Assembly (NCBI GenBank): GCA_963774745.1
Contig: CAVZGE010000011.1
Span: 62,001-126,000, forward strand
Source: Prado023 sp963774745
GTDB taxonomy: Bacteria; Actinomycetota; Actinomycetes; S36-B12; CAIYMF01
Length of the DNA stretch: 64,000 nucleotides
Direction: 5' to 3'
Positions 19,087-27,719 of this stretch are shown piece after piece (the stretch's first letter is position 1; every line of letters begins with the position of its first letter). The position numbers were made by a program, and so were the translations under genes. The notes beneath the pieces are model-generated. The model was not told where the DNA came from. It saw only the letters and a list, made by a program, of their open reading frames with translations, and did no database searches.

Positions 19087-20324
19087 CGGTCGGCCACCCG
19101 TGCGCGGGCCACGACGCCTGCCGGCGGGCCGGCGCTCGCCGCCAGGAACCCGGGTGCGTCCATCGCGTGCGCGCGGAACGCCGCGTCCACCGCCCGCATC
19201 ACCGCTGGGGCGGTGCCTGCCTCGATCAGGGCGATGGCCGAGCCGCCGAAGCCGCCGCCGGTCATCCGGGCGCCGAGGGCGCCGGCCCCCCGCGCTGCCT
19301 CGACCGCCACGTCCAGCTCGGGGCAGCTGACCTCGTAGTCACGCCGCAACGACTCGTGGGAGGCGTCCAGCACCGGGCCGACCGCGCGCACGCGACCCGC
19401 AGCCACGAGGTCGACGACCTGGCCCACTCGGGCGACCTCGGAGACGACGTGCCGAACGCGCCGCCGCTCCAGCGGGTCAGCCAGCTCAGCCATCGCCCCG
19501 TCCAGGTCGGTGATCTCACCCAGGGTGCCCACGCCGAGCCGCCGGGCGGCGGCGTGGCAGGTGTCGCGGCGGGCGGCGTACTGCCCGTCGACGAGGGCAT
19601 GCGGGGCACGCGTGTCGATGACCAGCAGCTCGAGCCCGGCCGACGCCAGGTCGAGGGGCACGTGGGTCACGCTGTGGTCCCGGGAGTCCAGCAGCAGGGC
19701 GTGACCGGCCCGGGCGCGCAGCGACGCGGCCTGGTCCATGCCACCGGTCGGGGCACCGGCGACCCTGTTCTCGGCCTCGACGCAGGCAGCTGCCAGCCGT
19801 GCCCTGCCGGGGTCGTCGCCCCCGAGTCCCAGGCCGTGGACCTCGTCCAGGGCGATCGCCACCGCGCACTCGAGGGCGGCCGAGGACGACAGCCCCGCGC
19901 CGACGGGGACGCAGGAGTCCACCGCGGCGTCGAAGCCGCCGATGTCCAGCCCGCCGTCGCGCAGCGCCCAGGCCGGCCCCGCCGCATAGGCGACCCACCC
20001 CGTCACGGTCCCCGGAGCGATGTCGCCCACGGCGCCGGACCACACCGCATCCGGCTCCAGCGCGGACACGAGCCGGACGCGGTCGTCGTCGCGGGCGCGC
20101 AGGGCGACGAAGGTGCGGTGCCCCAGCGCGATCGGCAGGCAGGGGCCGCCGTTGTAGTCCAGGTGCTCCCCGACCAGGTTCACCCGACCGGGGGCGGCCC
20201 ACACGCCGTCGGGCTCCCCGTCGAAGGACCGGGCGAAGAGCGCGGTGGCCCGGGCCGCACCCACGCGGTCGCCCCACGCCGGCAGCGCAGGAGCGGGCAA
20301 CGGCGGGACCTGATCCGCGGTCAT
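19083..20324 (-). CDS. galK: Galactokinase
   Basis: This is a 413-residue GHMP kinase. The galactose-binding signature appears as GRVNLVGEHLDYNGG (about 46-60), the ATP-binding motif as PVGAGLSSSAALE, and the C-terminal GHMP motif as ARMTGGGFGGS. It phosphorylates galactose to galactose 1-phosphate with ATP. The start at 20324 overlaps the beta-galactosidase stop by 4 bp, so translation is coupled. galT, which would use the product, is not present anywhere in the window. Confidence 0.95.
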   Translation of the reverse strand: MTADQVPPLPAPALPAWGDRVGAARATALFARSFDGEPDGVWAAPGRVNLVGEHLDYNGGPCLPIALGHRTFVALRARDDDRVRLVSALEPDAVWSGAVGDIAPGTVTGWVAYAAGPAWALRDGGLDIGGFDAAVDSCVPVGAGLSSSAALECAVAIALDEVHGLGLGGDDPGRARLAAACVEAENRVAGAPTGGMDQAASLRARAGHALLLDSRDHSVTHVPLDLASAGLELLVIDTRAPHALVDGQYAARRDTCHAAARRLGVGTLGEITDLDGAMAELADPLERRRVRHVVSEVARVGQVVDLVAAGRVRAVGPVLDASHESLRRDYEVSCPELDVAVEAARGAGALGARMTGGGFGGSAIALIEAGTAPAVMRAVDAAFRAHAMDAPGFLAASAGPPAGVVARARVADR

Positions 20325-22089
20325 GACTCGGTGGGCCCGAGGTCGGGCGAGGCCACGAAGGCCACGGTCGCGGTCGCCGCGCCGAGCAGCTCGAGCAGGA
20401 TGAGCTCGTTCGTGCCCTGCTGGACCAGCGGTCCGGGGACGTAGAGCGTGCGCGTCGGGGTGGCCGCGCTGTAGCGCCCGAGGAGGAACCCGTTGACCCA
20501 GGCCAGGCCCCGGCCCCAACCCGCCGTGCGCAGGAAGTGGTCGGTTCCGGGGACCGAGTCGAACGTGGCGCGGACGAGCACGGGACCGGCGACGGGGTCC
20601 TTCGGGTCGGTTCGTCGACTCGCGCGCAGCCGGCGCAGGAGGTCGGGATCCAGCTCGTCGAGGGCCAGGGGGGTCGCCTGCCAGGCCATGACCTCCCGGG
20701 TGGCGGTGCGGGCCGTACCCATCAGTCCCTTGGCCTCGCCGAGGCGGGGCCCGTAGTTCACGCGGCCCTGGTCCTCGAGCAGGATCTCGACGGTTCCCCG
20801 TCGCGGCGGGAGCGCGACGGTGTGCACCTGGTCGGTGCGGCTGAGCTGGCCCACCGGATCCCGGTCGAGGAAGACCAGGGCCCGGTCGCGGACCTCGTCG
20901 AAGGAGAGCACGAGGTCCTCGGGCTCCACCTGGGCTCGGTAGAGCATGACGTGGCTGGCCGGGGCGGCCTCGTCGAGGGTGGGCAGGTGGTCCCAGTCCT
21001 GGACCCGACCCAGGTACGGCAGCGCGTCCCACAGGGTCAGGTGCTGGTCGAGGTCCAGCTCGAGCTGCGGAGCCGGCGCCGCCTCGGTGGGCAGCTCGTC
21101 GGGGACCGGCGCATGGCCGGCGATCACCGCGCGCATCGCGTGGTACTTGGGGGTCGGCGCGCCGGACTCGGACAGCGGTGCGTCGTAGTCGTAGCTGGTG
21201 GTGATCGGCAGGTAGGTGCCCTTGTCGTTGGCGCCGTTGGTGAACCCGAAGTTGGTCCCGCCGTGGAACATGTAGAGGTTGACCGACGCCCCGGCGCCCA
21301 GCAGGTCGTCGAGGTCCCGGGCGTTGGCCTGCGCGGGAGCCACGTGGTGCGGCAGCCCCCAGCTGTCGAACCAGCCGTTCCAGAACTCCATGCACATCAG
21401 CGGCCCCGTCGGCTGGAACTGGCGGAGCAGGGCCAGCCGCTCGAGGCTGCGCGACCCGAAGGTCGCGGTGCGCAGCAGCTCGGGGACCCCGCCGCGGGCC
21501 AGCATCCCGGGGTCGGCCTGGTCGCAGGTGAACAGCGGCACCTCGATGCCGGCGTCCCGGGTCAGGGCCGCCAGGGACCGCAGGTAGCCGGGGTCCTGGC
21601 CGTAGGCCCCGTACTCGTTCTCCACCTGGACCATCAGGATCGGCCCGCCGCCGGTGACCTGGCGGGGGGCCAGGATCGGGGCGAGGTTGTCCAGGTAGTC
21701 GGCGACCGCCGCCGAGGAACGTCGGGTCGTCGGCGCGCAGCCGGATCCCGGGGGTGCGCACCAGCCAGCTGGGCAGCCCACCGTTGGTCCACTCGGCGCA
21801 GATGTAGGGCCCCGGGCGCACGATCGCGTGCAGGCCCTCGGCGGCCACGAGGTCGAGGAAGTGGCCCAGGTCGCGCGACCCGCTGGTGTCGAACACGCCG
21901 GGCTCAGGTGCGTGGTGGTTCCAGGGCACGTAGGTCTCGATGGTGTTCAGGCCCATCAGCCGGGCCTTGTGGATCCGGTCGGCCCAGAGCGTCGGGGTGG
22001 ACCCGGAAGTAGTGCAGCGCTCCGGAGATGATCTGCAGCGGACGGCCGTCGAGGAGGAACTCGTCGGGACCGATCTCGAATCGAGGCAT
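20321..22089 (-). CDS. Beta-galactosidase, GH35, two frameshifts
   Basis: The ATG at 22089 gives MPRFEIGPDEFLLDGRPLQI. The reading shifts near 22001 (a GGGG run on the + strand) into WADRIHKARLMGLNTIE, and again near 21714 into VADYLDNLAPILAP, then runs open to 20321. The reconstructed protein is about 588 residues, normal for bacterial GH35. The acid/base Glu is in VQVENEYGAYG, the nucleophile Glu is in MCMEFWNGWFDSWG, and the family motif FHGGTNFGFTNGAN follows. No signal peptide is seen, so it acts in the cytoplasm on imported galactosides. It is encoded after the transporter genes and before galK and galE. Both shifts look like one extra base in a short G/C run. Confidence 0.9.
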
Positions 22090-22139
22090 GGCTCTCTCAC
22101 AGGTGGGGTTCGGACGGCGTCGGCGCAGCGCGACCGGGT

Positions 22140-22175
22140 GGTGCCGTGGGGTGGGATGCGTCACCCCACGGCACC
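22140..22175. terminator. Strong hairpin between the sugar-binding protein and beta-galactosidase genes
   Basis: A perfect 14-bp stem (GGTGCCGTGGGGTG at 22140-22153 with its complement at 22162-22175) encloses an 8-nt loop. It lies between the stop of the binding-protein gene (22184) and the start of the beta-galactosidase gene (22089). There is no T-run. It may act as a partial terminator or protect the 3' end of the upstream message, keeping the binding protein in excess. Confidence 0.65.
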
Positions 22176-22183
22176 CGGGCAGG

Positions 22184-23528
22184 TCAGTTGGTGACCGTGA
22201 AGCCCTGGTCGTTGCCGTAGGCGGTCGACTGCTCCTGCCAGGCGGCCAGCCCGTCGGTCAGGGTCGACTTGCCCACGTAGGCCTGGCCGACGGTGTCGTT
22301 GAAGATGCTGTTGGCGTAGACCTGGAAGGGCAGGTACTGCCATCCGGGCACGACGGAGGCAGCCGACGCCGCCAGCACCTCGTTGACCTTCTGCCCGCCG
22401 AAGTACGGGAACTCCTTGGTCAGGAACTCCTCGGAGGCCAGCTCCGCGGTGGTGGCCGGGAACGCCGCCGCCGTCGACGCGCGTGGCCACGCCGTCACCG
22501 GCGGTGGCGTACTCGAGGAACGCGTAGGCCAGCTCCTGGTTCGCGCTGGCGGCCGGGACGGCCAGCGAGCTGCCGCCGTTCTCGGACGTCGCGCTGGCGC
22601 CGGACTGCCACTGCGGCATCTGGGCCACCCGCCACTTGCCCGCGCCCGAGGGGACCCCGGACTCCAGGTTGGCCGGCATCCACGCACCGATGGTCAGGGT
22701 GGCGATGGTGCCGTTGCCCAGGCCCTGGTACCACTCGTCGCTCCAGGAGCCGATCGGGGCCAGCAGCTCCTCGTCGATGAGCTTCTGCCAGGTGCTGGCG
22801 AACGTGGTCGATCCCGCGTCGGTGAAGTCGATCGTCACGTTGGTGCCGTCGACCGTGTAGGGCTTGCCGCCGGCCTGCCAGATCATGCTGGTGGTGAAGC
22901 CCGCGTCGCCGGTGTCGTTGGCGATGTAGGCATCCTCGTCGGCCTCGTGGATCGCCCGGGCGGCTTCGAGGTACTCGTCCCAGGTGGTCGGCACGTCGAC
23001 GCCGACCTCCTTGAAGACCTCCTCGTTGTAGAACAGCGCCATCGGGCCGGAGTCCATGGGCAGCCCGTAGATCCCCTCACCGGCCTTGACCGAGGTCCAC
23101 GGACCGGGGGTGAAGGTGCCGTCCAGGGAGCCGGCGCCGTACTGGTCGAGGTCGGCCAGGGAGTTGGCGATGGCGAACTGCGGCAGCGCGTAGTACTCGA
23201 CCTGGGCGACGTCCGGGACGCCGCTGCCCGCGGCGATCGCGTTCTGCAGCGCGGTGTACTGGTCGTTGCCGGTGCCCACGTTGACCAGCTCGACGTCGAC
23301 GTTCGGGTACTTGGCCTCGAAGTCGGTCACGACCTGCTCGAGGGTGGGCTCCCAGGCCCAGACCAGGATCTTGCCCCCGGCCTCGAGGGCGGACTGGGCA
23401 TCGGCGCTCGCGCTGGCCCCGGTGTCCACGGAGTCGGATGCGCTCGAGCTGCATGCCGTCAGGGTCAGGGCGAGCGCCCCGACGAGGGCGGCGCTGCGCC
23501 AGGCGGCGCGGCGGGTGGAGCTGGACAT
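22184..23528 (-). CDS. ABC transporter sugar-binding lipoprotein, one frameshift
   Basis: The ATG at 23528 follows a GAAGGAA ribosome-binding site. Residues 1-26 form a lipoprotein signal with the lipobox LTAC, followed by a Ser-rich linker. ILVWAWEPTLEQVVTDFEAKYPNVDV starts a family 1 extracellular solute-binding domain that includes YNEEVFKEVGVDVPTTWDE. The frame changes near 22470 in a GGC repeat and continues with FPATTAELASEEFL to NDQGFTVTN at 22184, about 447 residues in all. It would deliver a galactoside or related oligosaccharide to the two permeases encoded upstream. No ATPase gene is present; a shared MsiK-type ATPase elsewhere is the usual solution in actinobacteria. Confidence 0.88.
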
Positions 23529-23574
23529 GGTGGTTCCTTCCGATTCAGTGGTGGTGGAGCGGTGGTCGGTGGTG

Positions 23575-23622
23575 GCCCGGTGGTGGGCCCGGTGGTGGGC
23601 CCGGTGGTGGGCCCGGTGGTGG
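23575..23622. repeat. Four 12-bp tandem repeats
   Basis: The unit GCCCGGTGGTGG is repeated four times without change, with degenerate GGTGG copies on the left. The array fills the gap between the permease stop (23627) and the binding-protein start (23528). It is non-coding in the operon's reading. Copy number could affect spacing or RNA structure before the binding-protein gene. Confidence 0.9.
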
Positions 23623-23626
23623 GCGG

Positions 23627-24550
23627 TCATTCCTTGACGCCTCCGGCGCTCAGGCCGGACTGCCAGTAGCGCTGCAGCAGCAGGAAGGCAGCGATCAGGG
23701 GCAGGATCGTCAGCAGCGACCCGGTGATCACGAGGTTGAAGATCGCCTCCCCGCCGGCGGTCGCGGCCTGGGCGTTCCAGGCGTTCAGGCCGAGGGTCAG
23801 CGGGTACCAGTCGGGGTCCCGGAGCATGATCAGCGGCAGGAAGTAGTTGTTCCAGGTCGCGACGATCGCGAACAGCAGCACCGTCACGATGCCCGGGGCC
23901 AGCAGCGGCAGGCAGATCTTCCAGAACGTCTTGAACTCGCTGGCGCCGTCGACCCGCGCGGCCTCCATGAGCTCGGTCGGGATCGCCTCGCTGGCGAACG
24001 TCCACATGAGGTACAGGCCGAACGGGGAGATCAGCGACGGGATGATCACCGCCCACGGGGTGTTGGTCAGCCCCATCCGGCTGAACATCAGGAAGGTCGG
24101 CACGGCCAGGGCCGTGCCCGGGACGGCGACGGCCCCGATGACGATGGCGAACACGGCCCGCTTGCCGGGGAAGTCGAACTTGGCCAGGCCGTACCCGCCG
24201 AGCACGGCCAGGGCGGTGGCCCCACCGGCGCCGAGCGACCACGTACAGCAGCGTGTTGGCGAACCAGCGCAGGAAGATGCCGTCGTCGTAGGTCAGCGTG
24301 GCCACGATGTTGTCCCACAGGGCGAAGCGCCGTGGAACCAGAGGCCGAACGAGGAGAACAGGTCGGCCTGGGTCTTCGAGGCGTTGATGACCAGCCACGC
24401 CAGCGGGACCAGCGTGTAGACCAGGACCAGCCCGGTGACCAGCGTCAGCAGGATGCTGCGCCGCGGGTGCGTGATGCTCGAGAACTGCTGGCGGCTGCGG
24501 CGGGGCCGCGAGCGCAGCTGGCTGGGGGCGCCCTGCACGGTCGTGGTCAT
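23627..24550 (-). CDS. Carbohydrate ABC transporter permease (MalG type), two frameshifts
   Basis: It begins MTTTVQGAPSQLRSRPRR at 24550, sharing one base with the stop of the preceding permease (TGATG). The first membrane helix is ILLTLVTGLVLVYTLVPLAW. Frame changes near 24330 and 24240 link this to LWDNIVATLTYDDGIFL and then LGGYGLAKFDFPGKRA, which runs to 23627. The total is about 307 residues with six predicted helices. The EAA loop EAARVDGASEFKTFWKICLPLLAP contacts the ATPase. It forms a channel with the other permease. Both shifts are single-base and the protein is otherwise fully conserved. Confidence 0.87.
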
Positions 24551-25472
24551 CAGAGCTCCCTGCGCATTCCGCGCAGCTGGACGACGTAGGCCACAGCCAT
24601 CGTGACCACGCCCATGATGATCGCGATGGTGGCCGAGTAGTTGTACTGCTGCCCGGAGAAGGACAGCGAGTACGCGTACAGGTTCGGCGTGTAGTAGGTG
24701 GTGATCGCGTTCGGCGCCAGGCCCTGCAGGATGCTCGGCTCGTTGAACAGCTGGAAGCTGCCGATGATCGAGAAGATCGTGGCGATCACCAGCGCTCCGC
24801 GGATGGCCGGCAGCTTGATCGCCCGGACGATGCGCACACTGCCCGGCTCCGTCGAGGGCCGCGGCCTCGTACAGCGACACCGGGATCACCCGCAGCGCGG
24901 AGTAGAAGATCAGCATGTTGTAGCCGACGAACTCCCAGGTCACGATGTTGCCGATGGCCAGCAGCACCACGTCCGGCGACAGCGGGTCCGGCAGCGGGAA
25001 GCCCACGGCATCCGTCCAGGGTGGCGACCAGCCCGAACCGCTTGCCGTACATGAACCCCCACATCAGCGTGGCCACGACGGCCGGGACCGCGTACGGCAG
25101 GAAGATCGAGATCCGGAAGAAGTTGCGCCCGTGCAACCGGCCGCTGTCGATCGCCAGGGCCACGAACAGCGCGATCCCGAGCATGATCGGCACCTGGACC
25201 AGGAGGAACAGCCCGACCCGCTGCACCCCGGACCAGAACAGCGGATCGCTGAACGCGGTCCGGTAGTTGTCCACGCCCACGAACCGGTTGCCACCGATGA
25301 GCTGCTGGCGGAACAGGCTGATGTAGAGCGAGTAGGCGATGGGGGCGAGGAACACCAGGGCGAAGACGGCCATGAACGGACCCACGAAGCCCCACCCGGT
25401 CCAGGACCGCGCGGGCCGGCGGCGGCGCTCCGGCGCTCGCTCGTCCTGCGCGCTGGGAGTGTCGACGGACAC
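24550..25472 (-). CDS. Carbohydrate ABC transporter permease (MalF type), two frameshifts
   Basis: The GTG at 25472 (VSVDTPSAQDERAP) follows a GGAAGGAGG ribosome-binding site. Helices include FVGPFMAVFALVFLAPIAY and FLLVQVPIMLGIALFVAL. The reading shifts near 25012 into FPLPDPLSPDVVLLAIGN, and near 24838 into RIVRAIKLPAIRGALVI within the EAA loop, then ends at 24550. About 307 residues result. It is the first gene of the galactoside operon and lies just downstream of the LacI operators. Its stop overlaps the next permease start by one base. Confidence 0.87.
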
Positions 25473-25507
25473 CGTGGACCACCTCCTTCCAGGACGTCGG
25501 ACTCTCG

Positions 25508-25525
25508 AATGTTTACGTAAACATT
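25508..25525. promoter_or_regulatory. LacI-family operator O1 (perfect palindrome)
   Basis: AATGTTTACGTAAACATT is a perfect 18-bp palindrome with a central CG, the form expected for LacI-family repressors. It lies 36 bp upstream of the permease GTG, on the transporter side of the divergent intergenic region. Confidence 0.88.
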
Positions 25526-25584
25526 TCGTCTCCACGGAGACTTGCACGTGCCGATGGGTTGTGTCAAGCGTGTCGGGGGACCAA

Positions 25585-25602
25585 AATGGTGACGTGAACA
25601 TT
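25585..25602. promoter_or_regulatory. LacI-family operator O2 (15 of 18 match to O1)
   Basis: AATGGTGACGTGAACATT matches O1 at 15 of 18 positions and keeps the ACGT core. It lies 24 bp upstream of the lacI-type gene start, so the regulator probably represses itself. The centres of O1 and O2 are 77 bp apart, which would allow looping. Confidence 0.75.
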
Positions 25603-25625
25603 CTGCCGGTGCAACGGCCGGCCCC

Positions 25626-26684
25626 GTGACCTCCCCGACCCCCCCGGACACCGCGTCGGGGCGCGCGCGGGTCCGCTCGGCACCCTCCATGGCCGATGTG
25701 GCAGCGCTTGCCGGGGTCTCCTCGCAGACCGTGTCCCGGGTCTCCATGGGCGCTGAGAACGTCCGTCCGGCCACCCGCCAACGCGTGCTCGCCGCGATGG
25801 CCCAGCTGGGCTACTCCCCGAACAGTGCGGCCCGGGCCCTGCGCTACGGGAGCTTCGGGACGATCGGGGTGATCGCCCACCGGCTGGCGCGGACCGGTGA
25901 GTCGCACACCGTGGAGGCCGTCGTCGAGGCGGCCCGCGACGAGGGGTTCACCGTCAGCCTCGTCGACCTGCAGACCCCCTCCCCGGACGATGTCACCGCG
26001 GCCGCGGCACGCATGTCCCACCAGGCCATCGACGGCCTGATCGTCATCCGGGCCGAGACAGCCATCCCCTCGACCCTGGCCCTTCCGCCCGGCCTGCCCG
26101 TCGTCGTGTCGGACTCCCGCTTCGTCGGCGGCGGGCTGCCTGCGGTCGCCGCCGACCAGGTCGGCGGCACGACGATGGCCGTGGAGCACCTGCTCGGCCT
26201 GGGCCACCGGACCGTCCACCACCTCGCGGGTCCCACCGACTCCAACCCCGCCCGCGAACGCGCCGAGACGTGGGAGCAGGTCCTGACGCGGTGGGACCGG
26301 CCGGTCCCCGCCGTGTTCCAGGGCGACTGGAGCGCCCCCTCCGGCTACCGGGTGGGTGCGCAGATCGCCGCCGACGACGATGTGACCGCGGTCTTCAGCG
26401 CCAACGACGAGATGGCCGCGGGACTGATGCTCGCCCTGAACGAGCACGGCCGGCGCATCCCACAGGAGGTGTCCATCGTCGGGTTCGACGACATCCCCCT
26501 CGCGCCCTTCCTCTGGCCACCGCTGACCACCGTCGCCCAGGACTTCGCCACCATCGGCCAGCGGCTCATCGCCCTGCTCGTCGAGCAGATCCGTCAGGGA
26601 CCGCAGCGGACGGACACCCACGTGCTGGTCCCCACCGAACTGATCCTGCGCGCCAGCACCGCCCCGCCCCCCCGGCGGGGCTGA
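25626..26684 (+). CDS. LacI-family transcriptional regulator of the galactoside operon
   Basis: This is a 352-residue repressor from a GTG start; an ATG at 25689 would give a shorter form starting just at the helix-turn-helix. The DNA-binding motif is MADVAALAGVSSQTVSRV (about 22-39), followed by the hinge-type LGYSPNSAARAL. The effector domain (about 75-345) has the periplasmic-binding-protein fold with FSANDEMAAGLMLALNEHG and VSIVGFDDIPLAPFLWPPLTT. It is divergent from the transporter operon and shares two operators with it. The effector is probably galactose or a galactoside, inferred from the genes it faces. Confidence 0.92.
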   Translation: MTSPTPPDTASGRARVRSAPSMADVAALAGVSSQTVSRVSMGAENVRPATRQRVLAAMAQLGYSPNSAARALRYGSFGTIGVIAHRLARTGESHTVEAVVEAARDEGFTVSLVDLQTPSPDDVTAAAARMSHQAIDGLIVIRAETAIPSTLALPPGLPVVVSDSRFVGGGLPAVAADQVGGTTMAVEHLLGLGHRTVHHLAGPTDSNPARERAETWEQVLTRWDRPVPAVFQGDWSAPSGYRVGAQIAADDDVTAVFSANDEMAAGLMLALNEHGRRIPQEVSIVGFDDIPLAPFLWPPLTTVAQDFATIGQRLIALLVEQIRQGPQRTDTHVLVPTELILRASTAPPPRRG

Positions 26685-26697
26685 CCGCCGGTCAGCC
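26679..26697. terminator. Hairpin spanning two convergent stop codons
   Basis: GGCTGACC-GCC-GGTCAGCC is a perfect 8-bp stem with a 3-nt loop. The left arm contains the stop of the LacI gene and the right arm contains the stop of the facing hydrolase gene. It probably ends transcription from both sides. Confidence 0.6.
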
Positions 26698-27642
26698 GGT
26701 GCGAGCCACCTGCTCGCGGACGAATCCCTCGATGGCATCGACCATCTGGTCCAGGCCGGGCTGCTCGATCGGGTAGTGCCCGGCGCCGTCGAGGATCACG
26801 GTCGTCACCGGGACCCGCCCGACCCGGTCCAGGAAGAGCCGGCTCAGGTGCAGGGGCGTCCAGAGGTCCTCCCCCGGCTGGGTCAGCAGGATCGGGCACA
26901 CGTCGAACGCCTCGGGCTCGACAGCGGGCCGGTAGGCCATGTAGGAGTCCAGGAAGCTCATCGTCATGGCGTTCCCGGCTGAGGTGCGGTCGCGCAGGCA
27001 CACCGCCAGCGCGGCCCGGTCGTTGACGAGCCTGTGCATCTTGCTGGCCACCCGCATGGGCATCCGGATCCCGGACAGGGGCGTCCTCGCGGCGAGCCCC
27101 ACCAGCGGAGCACCCACCCGGGACATGACCACGTTCAGCGCCGTCTCGTCGGCGACCTGCTGGACCGACTGGTCGAGGAAGCACATCCCCACCACGCCGG
27201 CCACCGCCCCCGTGGCGCCGGCGACCTGATAGGCGAGCATCCCGCCCGCGCTCAGGCCGTAGAGGATGATCGGGCGATCGTCGCGGGCGCGTTCCACGGC
27301 CACGAGGTCGATGCCGGCCTGCACCCAGTCGTCGTAGCGCACGCGCGCGCCGGGGGCCACGCGGGTCACCCCGTACTCGGGCATGTCGATCGCGATGGTC
27401 TCGAACCCGCGCCGGCTCAGGGGGGCGCCCAGGATCGTGGACAGCTGCCGGCCGTTGGTCCCCACGCCGTGGAACAGGATCACCTTGGCGGGGGCGTCAG
27501 GGTCGCGGTAGCAGTCGAGGTGGACCTCGTGACCGCCCCACGGCCACCACTCCTCAGCAGGCTCCGCCCCCACCCCGAGCTGGTAGGCCGGGGGCAGGAA
27601 TGCCTGGATGTCGCGCCAGGCGCTCTGCGTCGCATACGACAT
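26692..27642 (-). CDS. Alpha/beta hydrolase of unknown substrate
   Basis: From the ATG at 27642 (MSYATQSAWRDIQAFLPPAY) the product is 316 residues; a GTG at 27666 is an alternative start. The oxyanion region is FHGVGTNGRQL, the nucleophile Ser is in YGLSAGGML, the Asp is in EDLWTPLHL and the His is in GAGHYPIEQ. This is a complete lysophospholipase/thioesterase-like catalytic set. No lid or signal peptide is seen, so it is probably cytoplasmic. It converges on the LacI gene and shows no link to sugar use. The function cannot be narrowed further. Confidence 0.82.
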   Translation of the reverse strand: MSYATQSAWRDIQAFLPPAYQLGVGAEPAEEWWPWGGHEVHLDCYRDPDAPAKVILFHGVGTNGRQLSTILGAPLSRRGFETIAIDMPEYGVTRVAPGARVRYDDWVQAGIDLVAVERARDDRPIILYGLSAGGMLAYQVAGATGAVAGVVGMCFLDQSVQQVADETALNVVMSRVGAPLVGLAARTPLSGIRMPMRVASKMHRLVNDRAALAVCLRDRTSAGNAMTMSFLDSYMAYRPAVEPEAFDVCPILLTQPGEDLWTPLHLSRLFLDRVGRVPVTTVILDGAGHYPIEQPGLDQMVDAIEGFVREQVARTG

Positions 27643-27719
27643 GGGTGGGCACCGTCCGATCCTCACGATGTGCCGGGCGTTCGACTGTAGGCGCTCCCGG
27701 GCGGCCGTTGCGGGCTGGG

